Program-made: the position numbers and the translations under genes
Shown: piece by piece, positions 8,151-17,101 of the stretch
Layout: each line of letters begins with the position of its first letter
Numbering within the stretch: position 1 is the first letter of the stretch
NCBI GenBank assembly: GCA_002415785.1
Contig: DIAJ01000015.1
Coordinates: 97,623 to 129,799, forward strand
Origin: Flavobacteriales bacterium UBA5081
Lineage (GTDB): Bacteria > Bacteroidota > Bacteroidia > Flavobacteriales_E > Vicingaceae
Length of the DNA: 32,177 bases
Reading direction: 5' to 3'
Notes under the pieces: generated by a model
The model's input: only the letters and a program-made list of their open reading frames with translations
What the model was told of the DNA's origin: nothing
Database searches by the model: none

Positions 8151-8914
8151 AAGTATTAAAAAAGTGTTTACAGTTTACTTTGTTCTTTTATTGTGTAACA
8201 GCTTTTGCTCAAGAGTTTGAGCTGCCTGAAAATAAATTAATAAAAAGTAGCAAGGAAGATTCTACCATTTTAGCTGAAGTAAAAGTTGTTGAAGAACAAA
8301 TAAAGATTGACGATGAAAAGAAATATCATTGGTATCGCAACGGCATTGTCAATAGTAACATCGGTGGTTATCATGGACAATTGCTCAATGGAGAATATAA
8401 AATACTTGACCTTAATAATAAGCTGTTAATTCTTGGACGCTTTAAACTTGGCTTAAAAGTCGGGCAGTGGAAATATTGGGACAACGATGGCAATTATATC
8501 CGCATTGAAAATTGGAAAAAGGGGTTGCTCCACGGAATCGTACGTAAATTTTATTCAAATGGAGTAATAAAAGAAGAGCTTAATTACAGGAAAGGGAGCA
8601 AAAACGGCAGATTTGTTAAATACAATGAGGAAGGTCAAATCATTGAGATGGGAAAATATAAAAATGGAAAGTTAGACGGAAAACTGCATTATTTTTCGGA
8701 TGGAGAGAAAACGAATTCAGTAAAATTCAAAGCGGGAGAAGTGTATGAAACTAAAGGAATTTTTAACTGGCTAAAAAACAACAAAAAAGAAGAGAAGAAA
8801 GAGGAAGGTGAGGTAAAAATGAAGAATCAGGACACAGATGAACATAATTCAAGGTCTTTTTTCGAAAGAATATTTAAGAATAAGAAGGAAGAGGAAGAAA
8901 AAATCAACGAATAG
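8147..8914 (+). CDS. Exported YwqK-family MORN-repeat protein
   Basis: A 255-aa protein with a Sec signal peptide (cleavage near 'VTAFAQ|E', residue 22). Tandem MORN-like repeats of the YwqK type occupy about 65-205, visible as '.G.Y....N.....GRF..GLKVGQWKYWDNDG', 'GLLHGIVRKFYSNGVIKEE', 'GSKNGRFVKYNEEGQIIE' and 'GKLDGKLHYFSDGEK'. The C-terminal tail is highly charged (Lys/Glu-rich, about 210-255). YwqK relatives are annotated as antitoxin or immunity-associated and are common beside Bacteroidota polymorphic toxins. It is the last gene of the apparatus operon (ATGA overlap with the GspC-like gene). Its role there is unknown; it might contact the RHS proteins encoded downstream. A second YwqK-like gene lies at 31572-31964. 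Confidence 0.72.
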   Translation: MKVLKKCLQFTLFFYCVTAFAQEFELPENKLIKSSKEDSTILAEVKVVEEQIKIDDEKKYHWYRNGIVNSNIGGYHGQLLNGEYKILDLNNKLLILGRFKLGLKVGQWKYWDNDGNYIRIENWKKGLLHGIVRKFYSNGVIKEELNYRKGSKNGRFVKYNEEGQIIEMGKYKNGKLDGKLHYFSDGEKTNSVKFKAGEVYETKGIFNWLKNNKKEEKKEEGEVKMKNQDTDEHNSRSFFERIFKNKKEEEEKINE

Positions 8915-8932
8915 GTGGCTGGCAATTAGTGC

Positions 8933-8959
8933 GTTAAAAAATATTTAAAATTTTTTAAC
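8933..8959 (+). terminator. Perfect AT-rich inverted repeat after the apparatus operon
   Basis: GTTAAAAAAT (8933-8942) and ATTTTTTAAC (8950-8959) form a perfect 10-bp stem around a 7-nt loop (ATTTAAA), 19 nt after the stop of the MORN gene. It may end transcription of the first operon. It could equally be an operator, since no immediate T-run follows the stem and the same half-site occurs upstream of the pseudopilin gene. Confidence 0.4.
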
Positions 8960-8966
8960 GAATAAC

Positions 8967-8997
8967 TTGTTTTTTTGGGAAAAACGTTAGAGGTTTG
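8967..8997 (+). promoter_or_regulatory. Possible Bacteroidota-type promoter of the RHS operon
   Basis: TTG at 8967-8969 and GAGGTTTG at 8990-8997 are 20 nt apart. The Bacteroidota primary-sigma consensus is TTG, about 19 nt, then TAnnTTTG, so the downstream box has T-to-G and A-kept differences (one mismatch in the fixed positions). A start site near 9003 would leave a leader of about 25 nt before the lipoprotein reading frame. This is suggestive only. Confidence 0.25.
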
Positions 8998-9030
8998 TCT
9001 TAACGATTTTTAACATCAAAACTTATTATT

Positions 9031-9624
9031 ATCAAACGACGGAAATTAACAATTACAGCTACTACTTTTTTATTACTCATAGCTCAAATTTCATGTAATA
9101 ATTACCCGACTGGGTTTATTAGTAAGAAAGAATACAGGGAATGGATATTTAGCTCTGAGTCAGGTTTTACTCAAGTCAGTAAGTCAGATCAATTGGAGTT
9201 TAAATTAGTTCATCTTCCGGATGAATTAATGCAGTATCAAGATTCAGCCACAAAAGAAGATTATACGGTTAAGCAATTTCAATTGCTTATTTCACCTCAA
9301 AATGATCAAATAGAATTATTCAAAGTTGGAATTGATGATTCCGAGTCACTTGACAAAAGAATTCAAAAGTTAGAATTCAAAACCGATAGTTTATTTACTG
9401 CAGAGGTTTCCGGACAAACTCTATTGCCGGTTTTTACTCATTATGAAAACTATCGTGGGATAAAAGAAGAAGTGCTCATTCACCTTCACTTTGAAACAAT
9501 GAAAGAAATTACAGATGACTTTACAGTTGTTTTAAACGATTTTATTTTCCAAAGTGGAGAACATCGCTTTGTATTTGAAGCGGACAAATTAAACAATCCA
9601 CCCCTATTAAAAACAATTAACTAA
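9031..9624 (+). CDS. Predicted lipoprotein with no canonical start codon
   Basis: The open frame runs from a stop at 9001-9003 to 9624. Its beginning looks like a lipoprotein signal: reading from an ATC at 9031 gives (M)KRRKLTITATTFLLLIAQ, then ISC, with the acceptor Cys at 9094-9096. There is no ATG, GTG or TTG upstream of that Cys. The first usual start is a TTG at 9193, which would delete the signal peptide. Initiation at ATC 9031, or at ATT 9025/9028, is therefore possible, or the start was mutated. The mature part (about 175 aa) is a soluble beta-rich protein with no recognised family. It opens the RHS operon, 5 nt before the 1830-aa gene, and probably acts in the envelope with the RHS proteins. 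Confidence 0.6.
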   Translation: MKRRKLTITATTFLLLIAQISCNNYPTGFISKKEYREWIFSSESGFTQVSKSDQLEFKLVHLPDELMQYQDSATKEDYTVKQFQLLISPQNDQIELFKVGIDDSESLDKRIQKLEFKTDSLFTAEVSGQTLLPVFTHYENYRGIKEEVLIHLHFETMKEITDDFTVVLNDFIFQSGEHRFVFEADKLNNPPLLKTIN

Positions 9625-9629
9625 TCAAG

Positions 9630-12600
9630 ATGAGACGAAACAGCTTGTTCTTTAAAATCATTTCAATAAAGGTATTATTCACTTTTGTCTTTCAGATTGT
9701 ATTTCCAACACTTTCGTATGGATTAACCAGTGGGCCTTCACAACCGGAGACAGAGAGTTTCACACCGGCAGACGTTACAGAAATGGTAGACCCTTTTACG
9801 GGTGACTTTTCGTATAACATTCCCTTAATGGATGTGGGTGGTTATCCGATCGGCTTAAGTTATAATGCCGGAGCTACGATGGATCAGGAAGCAAGCTGGG
9901 TAGGTTTGGGCTGGAACATAAATCCCGGTGTAATTTCAAGAACAGTTAGGGGAGTGCCTGATGATTTTAATGGAGAAGAACTTATTAAAAAAGTAAATCG
10001 GAAGTCTAATAATACCTATGGAGTTTCATTGAGGAAAGAAATAGAGTTAGTAGGGGTTGACGTAGTTAAGAAGGCTAGAGGTATCAGTAAATTAATAAAT
10101 GACTATAGTATTGGAGTAAAATATAACAATTATAATGGTATGTCAACAGATTTTGGTATTACACCGGCTTTAACTGCTTCAATAGCGTCTAAGTCTAATT
10201 ATACCATGGGCTTAGGGTTGTCGCTGTCGACTACAGATCAAAATTTTACAGTCTCACCTAACCTTTCATTTGCAGGAAAATGGAAAGAAGATGGAGATCA
10301 ATTTGTAAAAAATGGAGGTAGATTAAGTACCTCTTATACCACACGTGAAGGTTTACAAGGATTGACACTTTCTGCTTATAAAGCGAAAGAAGATAATTTT
10401 GTCAGTAAAGGCTTTTACAATGTAGGAAAGCATTCCTCAAATATGTTTAGCAGTTCCATTTCCTTTGCGCATAAAAGCATCACACCTACTTTCCCCGTTT
10501 CAACCAAAAACCTTAATCTTTCCTTAGACTTTAAATATGCAGCTGAACTCTTTGGTTCTCAAACAGGGGGTGAGATTACCGGGTACTATGCCGGTCAATC
10601 AATATTGGAAAGCAAAGTAGAATCTCCTTCATACGGCTATATGTATCTGGATAAAAATCCCAAAAGTGGAGATGAGATACTGGATTTTGATCGTGAAAAA
10701 GATGTTCCATATTCTAAAAATGTGCAAAATCTGCCTGTCTCTGCATTAACATACGATATTTATAACATTTCAGGAGAGGGTTTAAGTGGTTCCTTTAGAT
10801 TGCATAGGAATGATGTAGGTTATATTTATGATCGTCACACTGAAAGCAAGTCGCAAGGCTATGGACTTGGGGGGCCTGAACTTGGAGCCGGATGGAATGC
10901 AAGAGGAGGAGTTAATGTAGCAGCCAATTTTTCCAATACTCAGAATACAGCATGGAACAACCGAAATCAAATGATCCATAAACTTAATCATAAACCCTCT
11001 GAGGTCTCAAGTAAATATGAGCCGGTGTATTTTATGAATGATGGTGAATTGCAAGCAATGGCCGGAGAAGATCATTTTAACAATTTCGGAGGGTTCAATC
11101 CGGTTGCATTAAAGCTGGATGGTGGGTCAAAATATGCTAGTCCAAAGGAAAGGTTATTTACTGATGCGGGAGGCGAAACATCAATTAAAGGAATAGACAA
11201 TCGAATTACCAAGAGACAGCCTAGGAGGCAGTTAGTGGGTTTTTTAACGGTGTCAGAAGCAGAGATATATGGAGTGAATAAAAATATTATTAGCTATGAA
11301 GAAAATGATTTCTCTGTAACTGAGAGCACACAAGACTATCAATTTACAGATATAAGTAGTTATGATTACTGCAACCCGACATTAGATGGCGAGCTTCCAA
11401 GAAAAGAGGATAATGGAAGCTGTAATAAGAATGAGTTTATGCTTCCTAAAGGAGATCATGTTGGTGAAATTTCTGTGACTAATTCGAATGGGAAAAAATA
11501 TGTTTACGGCATTCCCGTCTACAATAATTACAAGAAAGAAGCGACTTTCAATTCTTCGATTGCAGGTTTTCTTGAAAATCAAGGAACGCTTGTACCATAT
11601 AGTAAAAATGATAACTCAACTTCAAATGAGAATGGGAAAGATCACTTTTATGAGAGTGTTGAGACGCCTGCATATCCTTATGCCTATCTTTTAACTGCTA
11701 TATTGAGTGAAGATTATCAGGATGTTGATGATATACCCGGACCCTCCGATGGGGATATTGGTACTTATGTGAAATTTAATTACTCAAAAGTTCATGATAA
11801 TTACAAATGGAGAACACCATATTCGGATCAGGAATATTATGGCTTATTAAATGTTGGCTTACACAATAAAGATGAACCTTCGGTTAATTTGGATGATAAA
11901 GTAAACTATGTATATGGAACAAAAGAGGTATGGTATTTACACTCCATTGTTACGAAAACGCATGTTGCGGAATTTGAATTGTATTCACCGGATTACAGAA
12001 AAGATGGAATAGAAGCAAAAGGAGAAAATGGAGGAAAAGGTTCAGCAAAGTTAAGAGCATTAAAACAAATTAGGTTATTTGCAAAAGAAGACAAATTAAA
12101 GTCGGCTAAGGTTTTGGGATATACTCCGCAACCTATAAAAACGGTAACTTTTACTTATGACCATGAGCTATGCAAAAAAATTCCAAATAAGAGCACAACA
12201 GGCAACGGAAAATTAACACTTAAGAAAGTTCACTTTACATACGGGAAGTCAAATAAAGCAGCATTCTCTCCTTATGAATTTAGCTATGGCCATTTTGCTC
12301 CTGACGCTGGAGCTTCACCTATTAATCCTGATTACGGGCATAATAAAGCGGATCGATGGGGGAATTATATTAATTCCGGGGCATTTTCTGCTGCTCCCGT
12401 TCCTGAAGCCCCTTATACTCCTCAGACAAAAAGCACTATCGGTTCTTCTACCTATAGTGATATGGACAAAAATGTAACTGCATGGAACCTCACAGAGGTA
12501 GTGCTTCCTTCAGGAGGCAAGTTGCACATTGAATATGAATCCGATGATTACGCTTATGTACAAAATAGGAGAGCCATGAATATGTTTAAAATAGTAGGAG

Positions 12601-15122
12601 CTTCAAATACTTCAGGAGGGTCTTATGATAATCATCTTTATAGTGGTCTGAATGGGAAAAAGTATATAAAAGTAGAAATTCCGGAAGATCTGAATTATAA
12701 ACATAATGGAGCGAGTATTGCAGACCTGTTGGATGATGGATCTTATGATAAGGGTAAAGTTTACTTCAAGACCTATGTCAATATAGCTTCGGCAGCTGGT
12801 AAAAAAGAATATATTCAAGGCTATGCGAACTATGATGCCGATGACGATAAGAGTAAAGTCTTAGATGAAAACTCAAACGGTATTGTAGATCATGCAGTAA
12901 TTATGTTTAAGCCTATAAAAGGAGAAAACCCAATCACATATGCTACCTGGAATTTTGTTAAACAGTTTTATCCGCATATTGCATTTAATACTTCAGAAAA
13001 ATCGAGGGATGTTGGACCAAGCGGAAAGGTAATGGAAATAGTTAAATCACTCATTGGCAATATTACTTCAATTACACAGGCACTCTATGGAGTGAATAAT
13101 GAACTTCGATTGAAAGCTATTGGTAAGCATATGAATACTGGAAAGTCTTGGTTGAGATTACATAATCCTGTTGGTATTAAAAAAGGAGGGGGGCTCCGGG
13201 TTAAACGATTGTACATAGATGATCAATGGAGCAGTATGTCGGGAAATACGATTAATAACGAATCATATGGGAAGGAGTATGATTACACTAAAACAGTGGG
13301 GCATAAAAGAATTAGTAGCGGAGTCGCATCTTACGAACCAATTTTAGGTAACGAAGAGAATCCTTTTAGACAACCACGTTTTGTTGAAATTGAGAAACTG
13401 CTGGCTGCTAATGAAAAATATTATATCGAAGAACCCATGGGAGAATTGTATATGTCAGCACCTGTTGTAGGTTATAGTAAGGTGTCAGTTAAAAACTTAT
13501 ATAAAGAAAACGTTTCCAATACTGCAGGAACAACTATTTATGAATTTTATACAGCACAAAATTTCCCCACATTATTTGATGAAACAACATTAGAACCGGA
13601 ACGGTTTTCAAGGAAATTATTAAAGTTATTTAAGCTTTCTTCTTCTGACTATTTAGCGACATCTCAGGGCTATGTTATCGAGCAGAATGATATGCATGGA
13701 AAACCAAAAGCAGTCCTGAATTATGAGGAAGGGGATTTGTCTGAGGCAGTAAGTGGTGTTGAATATGCCTATCAGCAATCATCTTCGGGACGTTTGAGTA
13801 ATCAGGTGATGACAATGTCAAAAGAAGGAGTAATCGAACAGAGTACTTATGGTGTTGATTATGACATGCACGTTGACTTTCGTCAAAGCCGATCTAAAAC
13901 GATTGGAAGTTCTATGGATGTTAATATTGATGGATTTACCATATCTATTATTCCTGTATTGCTTCTGGCAATTTGGGGAAATTCAAATTACGAGGATGTA
14001 ATGTATAAATCGGCGGTTATCAATAAGCGGATTAAAAGAAGAGGCATTCTTGAAAGTGTCACATACTGGGATAATAAGGCAATTGTTAATGTTGAAAAGA
14101 CACATTTGTACGATAAATACACTGGTTTGCCTTTGTTAACTAGCCGTTTGAATCGTTACGATAAGGAGGTTTTTGAATTTAAATATCCTGCTTATTGGGC
14201 CTATGACCAAATGGGACCAAAATATCAAAACAGTAAAGTAGTTTTTAATAAAAATTCAGCTTATGAGAATATGGTTTCTGTAGGAGATGAATTGGTGGAA
14301 AATGGGATTCTGAGTCCTTATAAAGGCTGGATACAATCAATCGGAAGTAATGGACTAAGTATTATTGATAAAAATGGAAACCCTGCATCATCTGGAACCT
14401 TCCTAAGGGTCTTAGAATCAGGCAGAACAAATCAGTTGAATACATTTGTGGGAGAAGTTGTTACACAGAAAACCCCATTGATTGATAAAGATGGAGACGG
14501 TCTAGTCGATGAGTTGTTCTTCTCAGGAGTATTAAATGCGACTGCAGTTGAATATTCTGAAGATGCAAAATTATTTTGCAATTGTGTAGATGAAAACAAA
14601 AGCACTAATCCATTTTTGAATGGGCTAAGAGGAAATTGGAAACCACTTAAACAATATACCTATTTAACTGACCGGAATCAGCAAGTTAAAAACAATAACC
14701 TGACTACAAATACGGATGGTACCTATGCAAGTTTTTCGCCGTTTTGGATCATTAATCCGATAAATGAAGCTGATTGGTTGCCTAATCAGAATGGCTGGAC
14801 GCATATTGAAGAAGTAACGGTTTCTAATCCTAATGGTGTTACATTAGAAAATAGAAATTTACTCGATAAATATGCATCGGCACAATATGGTTATGACAAT
14901 CGTTTCCCGGTTGCAGTTACAACTAATTCTAAACTGAAGGATATGGGATTCGAAAGCTTTGAAGATGCTGAGAGTTCAGATTGTGAATCCAACCACTTTG
15001 GCTTTGATAATTATGTTTTACAAATGAATGTTAGTTCATCTGAATCACATTCAGGGAAAAATAGCCTTCATGTAAATGGACAATCAATTACATTAAAAAG
15101 AGAAATTAATCCATGCAAGTAA
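9630..15122 (+). CDS. Giant exported SpvB/RHS-shell-like protein (1830 aa)
   Basis: It has a Sec signal peptide (hydrophobic residues about 8-28, cleavage near 'TLSYG'). Around residues 40-115 it has the hallmark block of Bacteroidota RHS-partner proteins, seen as 'PFTGDFSYNIPL.DVGGYPI', 'LSYNAGATMDQEASWVGLGWN' and 'GVPDDFNG'. Such proteins resemble the N-terminal SpvB/TcB half of toxin-encapsulating RHS shells. The body has long beta-rich stretches, including 'EVVLPSGGKLHIEYESDDYAYVQ' type segments and a 'DKDGDGLVDELFF' acidic loop, with few cysteines. The C-terminus stops inside what looks like a carbohydrate-binding-type beta sandwich ('HSGKNSLHVNGQSI', then 'NPCK'). The rest of that module seems to lie in the next gene, whose start overlaps this stop by 10 nt. 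It is a probable extracellular or surface partner of the 4187-aa RHS protein. Confidence 0.85.
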   Translation: MRRNSLFFKIISIKVLFTFVFQIVFPTLSYGLTSGPSQPETESFTPADVTEMVDPFTGDFSYNIPLMDVGGYPIGLSYNAGATMDQEASWVGLGWNINPGVISRTVRGVPDDFNGEELIKKVNRKSNNTYGVSLRKEIELVGVDVVKKARGISKLINDYSIGVKYNNYNGMSTDFGITPALTASIASKSNYTMGLGLSLSTTDQNFTVSPNLSFAGKWKEDGDQFVKNGGRLSTSYTTREGLQGLTLSAYKAKEDNFVSKGFYNVGKHSSNMFSSSISFAHKSITPTFPVSTKNLNLSLDFKYAAELFGSQTGGEITGYYAGQSILESKVESPSYGYMYLDKNPKSGDEILDFDREKDVPYSKNVQNLPVSALTYDIYNISGEGLSGSFRLHRNDVGYIYDRHTESKSQGYGLGGPELGAGWNARGGVNVAANFSNTQNTAWNNRNQMIHKLNHKPSEVSSKYEPVYFMNDGELQAMAGEDHFNNFGGFNPVALKLDGGSKYASPKERLFTDAGGETSIKGIDNRITKRQPRRQLVGFLTVSEAEIYGVNKNIISYEENDFSVTESTQDYQFTDISSYDYCNPTLDGELPRKEDNGSCNKNEFMLPKGDHVGEISVTNSNGKKYVYGIPVYNNYKKEATFNSSIAGFLENQGTLVPYSKNDNSTSNENGKDHFYESVETPAYPYAYLLTAILSEDYQDVDDIPGPSDGDIGTYVKFNYSKVHDNYKWRTPYSDQEYYGLLNVGLHNKDEPSVNLDDKVNYVYGTKEVWYLHSIVTKTHVAEFELYSPDYRKDGIEAKGENGGKGSAKLRALKQIRLFAKEDKLKSAKVLGYTPQPIKTVTFTYDHELCKKIPNKSTTGNGKLTLKKVHFTYGKSNKAAFSPYEFSYGHFAPDAGASPINPDYGHNKADRWGNYINSGAFSAAPVPEAPYTPQTKSTIGSSTYSDMDKNVTAWNLTEVVLPSGGKLHIEYESDDYAYVQNRRAMNMFKIVGASNTSGGSYDNHLYSGLNGKKYIKVEIPEDLNYKHNGASIADLLDDGSYDKGKVYFKTYVNIASAAGKKEYIQGYANYDADDDKSKVLDENSNGIVDHAVIMFKPIKGENPITYATWNFVKQFYPHIAFNTSEKSRDVGPSGKVMEIVKSLIGNITSITQALYGVNNELRLKAIGKHMNTGKSWLRLHNPVGIKKGGGLRVKRLYIDDQWSSMSGNTINNESYGKEYDYTKTVGHKRISSGVASYEPILGNEENPFRQPRFVEIEKLLAANEKYYIEEPMGELYMSAPVVGYSKVSVKNLYKENVSNTAGTTIYEFYTAQNFPTLFDETTLEPERFSRKLLKLFKLSSSDYLATSQGYVIEQNDMHGKPKAVLNYEEGDLSEAVSGVEYAYQQSSSGRLSNQVMTMSKEGVIEQSTYGVDYDMHVDFRQSRSKTIGSSMDVNIDGFTISIIPVLLLAIWGNSNYEDVMYKSAVINKRIKRRGILESVTYWDNKAIVNVEKTHLYDKYTGLPLLTSRLNRYDKEVFEFKYPAYWAYDQMGPKYQNSKVVFNKNSAYENMVSVGDELVENGILSPYKGWIQSIGSNGLSIIDKNGNPASSGTFLRVLESGRTNQLNTFVGEVVTQKTPLIDKDGDGLVDELFFSGVLNATAVEYSEDAKLFCNCVDENKSTNPFLNGLRGNWKPLKQYTYLTDRNQQVKNNNLTTNTDGTYASFSPFWIINPINEADWLPNQNGWTHIEEVTVSNPNGVTLENRNLLDKYASAQYGYDNRFPVAVTTNSKLKDMGFESFEDAESSDCESNHFGFDNYVLQMNVSSSESHSGKNSLHVNGQSITLKREINPCK

Positions 15123-17101
15123 TTTTTTTATTTATTCAGGTATTTCAAAGTAGAGCAACAATTCTGCTAACTTTATTTGTCGTTGTTAATACTTGTTTTT
15201 CACAAGGCGTAAGTAATAAGTTAGAAGTATCGGACTCTTCCGGTTATGTAGCCCCCCCTGCCAGTAAGAAAGATACACTAACTTATTTTCATAATGGTCA
15301 AGGGTATCCTTCCAAAGCACAGAGCCCATTCTTTTCATATACCTCTCCTTCCAATATTTCTGCTAAAACCAAGCCGCAATCTATTTATTATGGCATGTCT
15401 ATATGTAATGTAAGTACTATAAATGTAAGTACCGGTTGGCAGAATGCAACTTCAAGCACGCAGGGGGCAGTTATTAGTGTGTCTGACTATGATGATGACT
15501 GGAAGGTTACACAAGCTCCGATAAAAGCCAGAGTTACTGCTAATCAGCCTGCTAATGTGGTTGGGCCAAACCCTTCATGGTACCCATTATTGCACAGTAA
15601 TAACCCACCAAGCGGTTCTTTATCGAACTTAAGTGGAGATTGGATTTGTGCACTCCCTGATAATATATCAACTACTTCGGGAATGTATAGATATGAATTT
15701 ACTTTTTGTATTGATGATGATTATGTCCAAGGAAGTAGTCCTTATGACATTGAGTTAAGATTATATGTTCGATCGGATAATGCTAGCTATGTTTATTTAA
15801 ATGGAAAGCTCATAGGAAGTAGTTCCTATATTAGCTTTAAAGCTAGTCCTTTAGAGCTCACTCATAATGTACCTGCAGATTTTAAAAATGGTGAAAATAA
15901 AATAGAAATTGATAATTATAACTCTGAGAGTGTAACTGGGTTATATGTAATAGGAACAGTGAGTACATATGATATTAATAATAGCCCGGTGGATAAAATA
16001 GAACAAAATTGCTGTACAGATTTAGGGGGAATAAGTGGTTTGGTCTATGATGATCTGACAACTATTCCTATTGCGAACCATCCGGTTGACCTATATGATG
16101 GAAGTGGATCCTCTGCAAATCTTGTTAAAACTGTAAATACGGGCATGAATGGCAATTACAACTTTCCATTATTACAGTCAGGACAAGGTTATGAAGTAAG
16201 GGTAGTACCACCATCTGGATATACTGCGATGACTCCAAGTATCCCAACAGGAGGCACTTATGCGTCCATATTTAAGACAATACAGAGTAATGTAATTCAT
16301 AGAGCAGATTTTGATATGCGATCATCTCATACTTGTGAAATAGAAGATCTAATTGTGGTGAATGGGAGTTGTTTGGGTAAGGTGATAGATTTTGAGTATT
16401 TTGATGAAAATAATGATTTGGTAAACCTTTATGGAACAATATCTTATCAATGGGAGATTGAAGGGGTCATTAAAAACGGTAGAAAAGTACAACATGTATT
16501 CAGCGCTGGTACAGGGTTTAAAATTATTAAGTTAAAGATAGTTACTAGTGACACTGATTGTCCGGGAACTGTAATCAATACCTTTATTAATATAAAAAAC
16601 TGTGTTGGTTGCAATAAGTGTGTTCCCAGTTTTAGCCCAACACCTGGGGAAAAGTACGTTTTAAGTGCTTGGGTTAAAGAGGATGAGTCTTTCTTAAAAA
16701 CGACTTATGACAATGCAGCTATACAGCTGGTTTTCGAGGGTGTGAATCAATCTACAGCTGACTTTAAGGCAACAGGTCCCATAATAGACGGATGGCAGTT
16801 GCTTGAACAAGAGTTTGAGATTCCAATAAATACTACGGCAATAGAATTTGTTTTTAAAGATTTAGGAGCGGGTTCAGGGGATGGTGTTTATTTTGATGAT
16901 ATACGTGTACACCCTTTCCAGGGGAATATGAAATCCTTTGTTTATGATGCAAGAACCGGAAAATTAGTAGCCGAACAAAACGAGCAAAACTATACAACCT
17001 TTTATGAGTACGACCAAGAAGGCAAACTAGTACGGGTTAAAGTAGAAACGGAAAGAGGAATTAAAACAATCTCTGAAACACATAAAAGAACTGTAAAATG
17101 A
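15113..17101 (+). CDS. Exported multi-domain protein, likely detached C-terminal part of the RHS-shell protein
   Basis: 662 aa with an N-terminal signal-like segment (ATILLTLFVVVNTCFSQ|G). A galactose-binding/PA14-like beta region follows (about 60-295). Next are a Cna_B/SdrD-like domain (GISGLVYDD...GNYNF...VVPPSGY, about 305-375), a PKD-like region with cysteines (about 405-500) and a CBM-like module starting 'FSPTPGEKYVLSAWVKE' (about 510-605). The YD-type end contains 'FVYDARTGKLVAEQNEQNY' and 'TFYEYDQEGKLVRVKVETER'. That terminal section is what normally ends Bacteroidota proteins like the preceding 1830-aa one, so a gene split is inferred. ATG 15113 overlaps the previous gene in another frame. 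A stop at 15107-15109 excludes an upstream extension in this frame. The downstream gene overlaps by 4 nt (ATGA). Confidence 0.8.
   Translation: MQVIFLFIQVFQSRATILLTLFVVVNTCFSQGVSNKLEVSDSSGYVAPPASKKDTLTYFHNGQGYPSKAQSPFFSYTSPSNISAKTKPQSIYYGMSICNVSTINVSTGWQNATSSTQGAVISVSDYDDDWKVTQAPIKARVTANQPANVVGPNPSWYPLLHSNNPPSGSLSNLSGDWICALPDNISTTSGMYRYEFTFCIDDDYVQGSSPYDIELRLYVRSDNASYVYLNGKLIGSSSYISFKASPLELTHNVPADFKNGENKIEIDNYNSESVTGLYVIGTVSTYDINNSPVDKIEQNCCTDLGGISGLVYDDLTTIPIANHPVDLYDGSGSSANLVKTVNTGMNGNYNFPLLQSGQGYEVRVVPPSGYTAMTPSIPTGGTYASIFKTIQSNVIHRADFDMRSSHTCEIEDLIVVNGSCLGKVIDFEYFDENNDLVNLYGTISYQWEIEGVIKNGRKVQHVFSAGTGFKIIKLKIVTSDTDCPGTVINTFINIKNCVGCNKCVPSFSPTPGEKYVLSAWVKEDESFLKTTYDNAAIQLVFEGVNQSTADFKATGPIIDGWQLLEQEFEIPINTTAIEFVFKDLGAGSGDGVYFDDIRVHPFQGNMKSFVYDARTGKLVAEQNEQNYTTFYEYDQEGKLVRVKVETERGIKTISETHKRTVK

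Noticed and set aside
9193..9624. 143-aa protein starting at TTG 9193
   Set aside because: The frame is open well upstream and encodes a lipoprotein-like signal, so a start inside the mature protein is less likely than a non-canonical start near 9031.
15090..15130. Programmed frameshift joining the 1830-aa and 662-aa proteins
   Set aside because: The second frame is closed by a stop at 15107-15109 and begins with an ATG and signal peptide; no obvious slippery heptamer is seen in the overlap. Separate translation by coupling is simpler.
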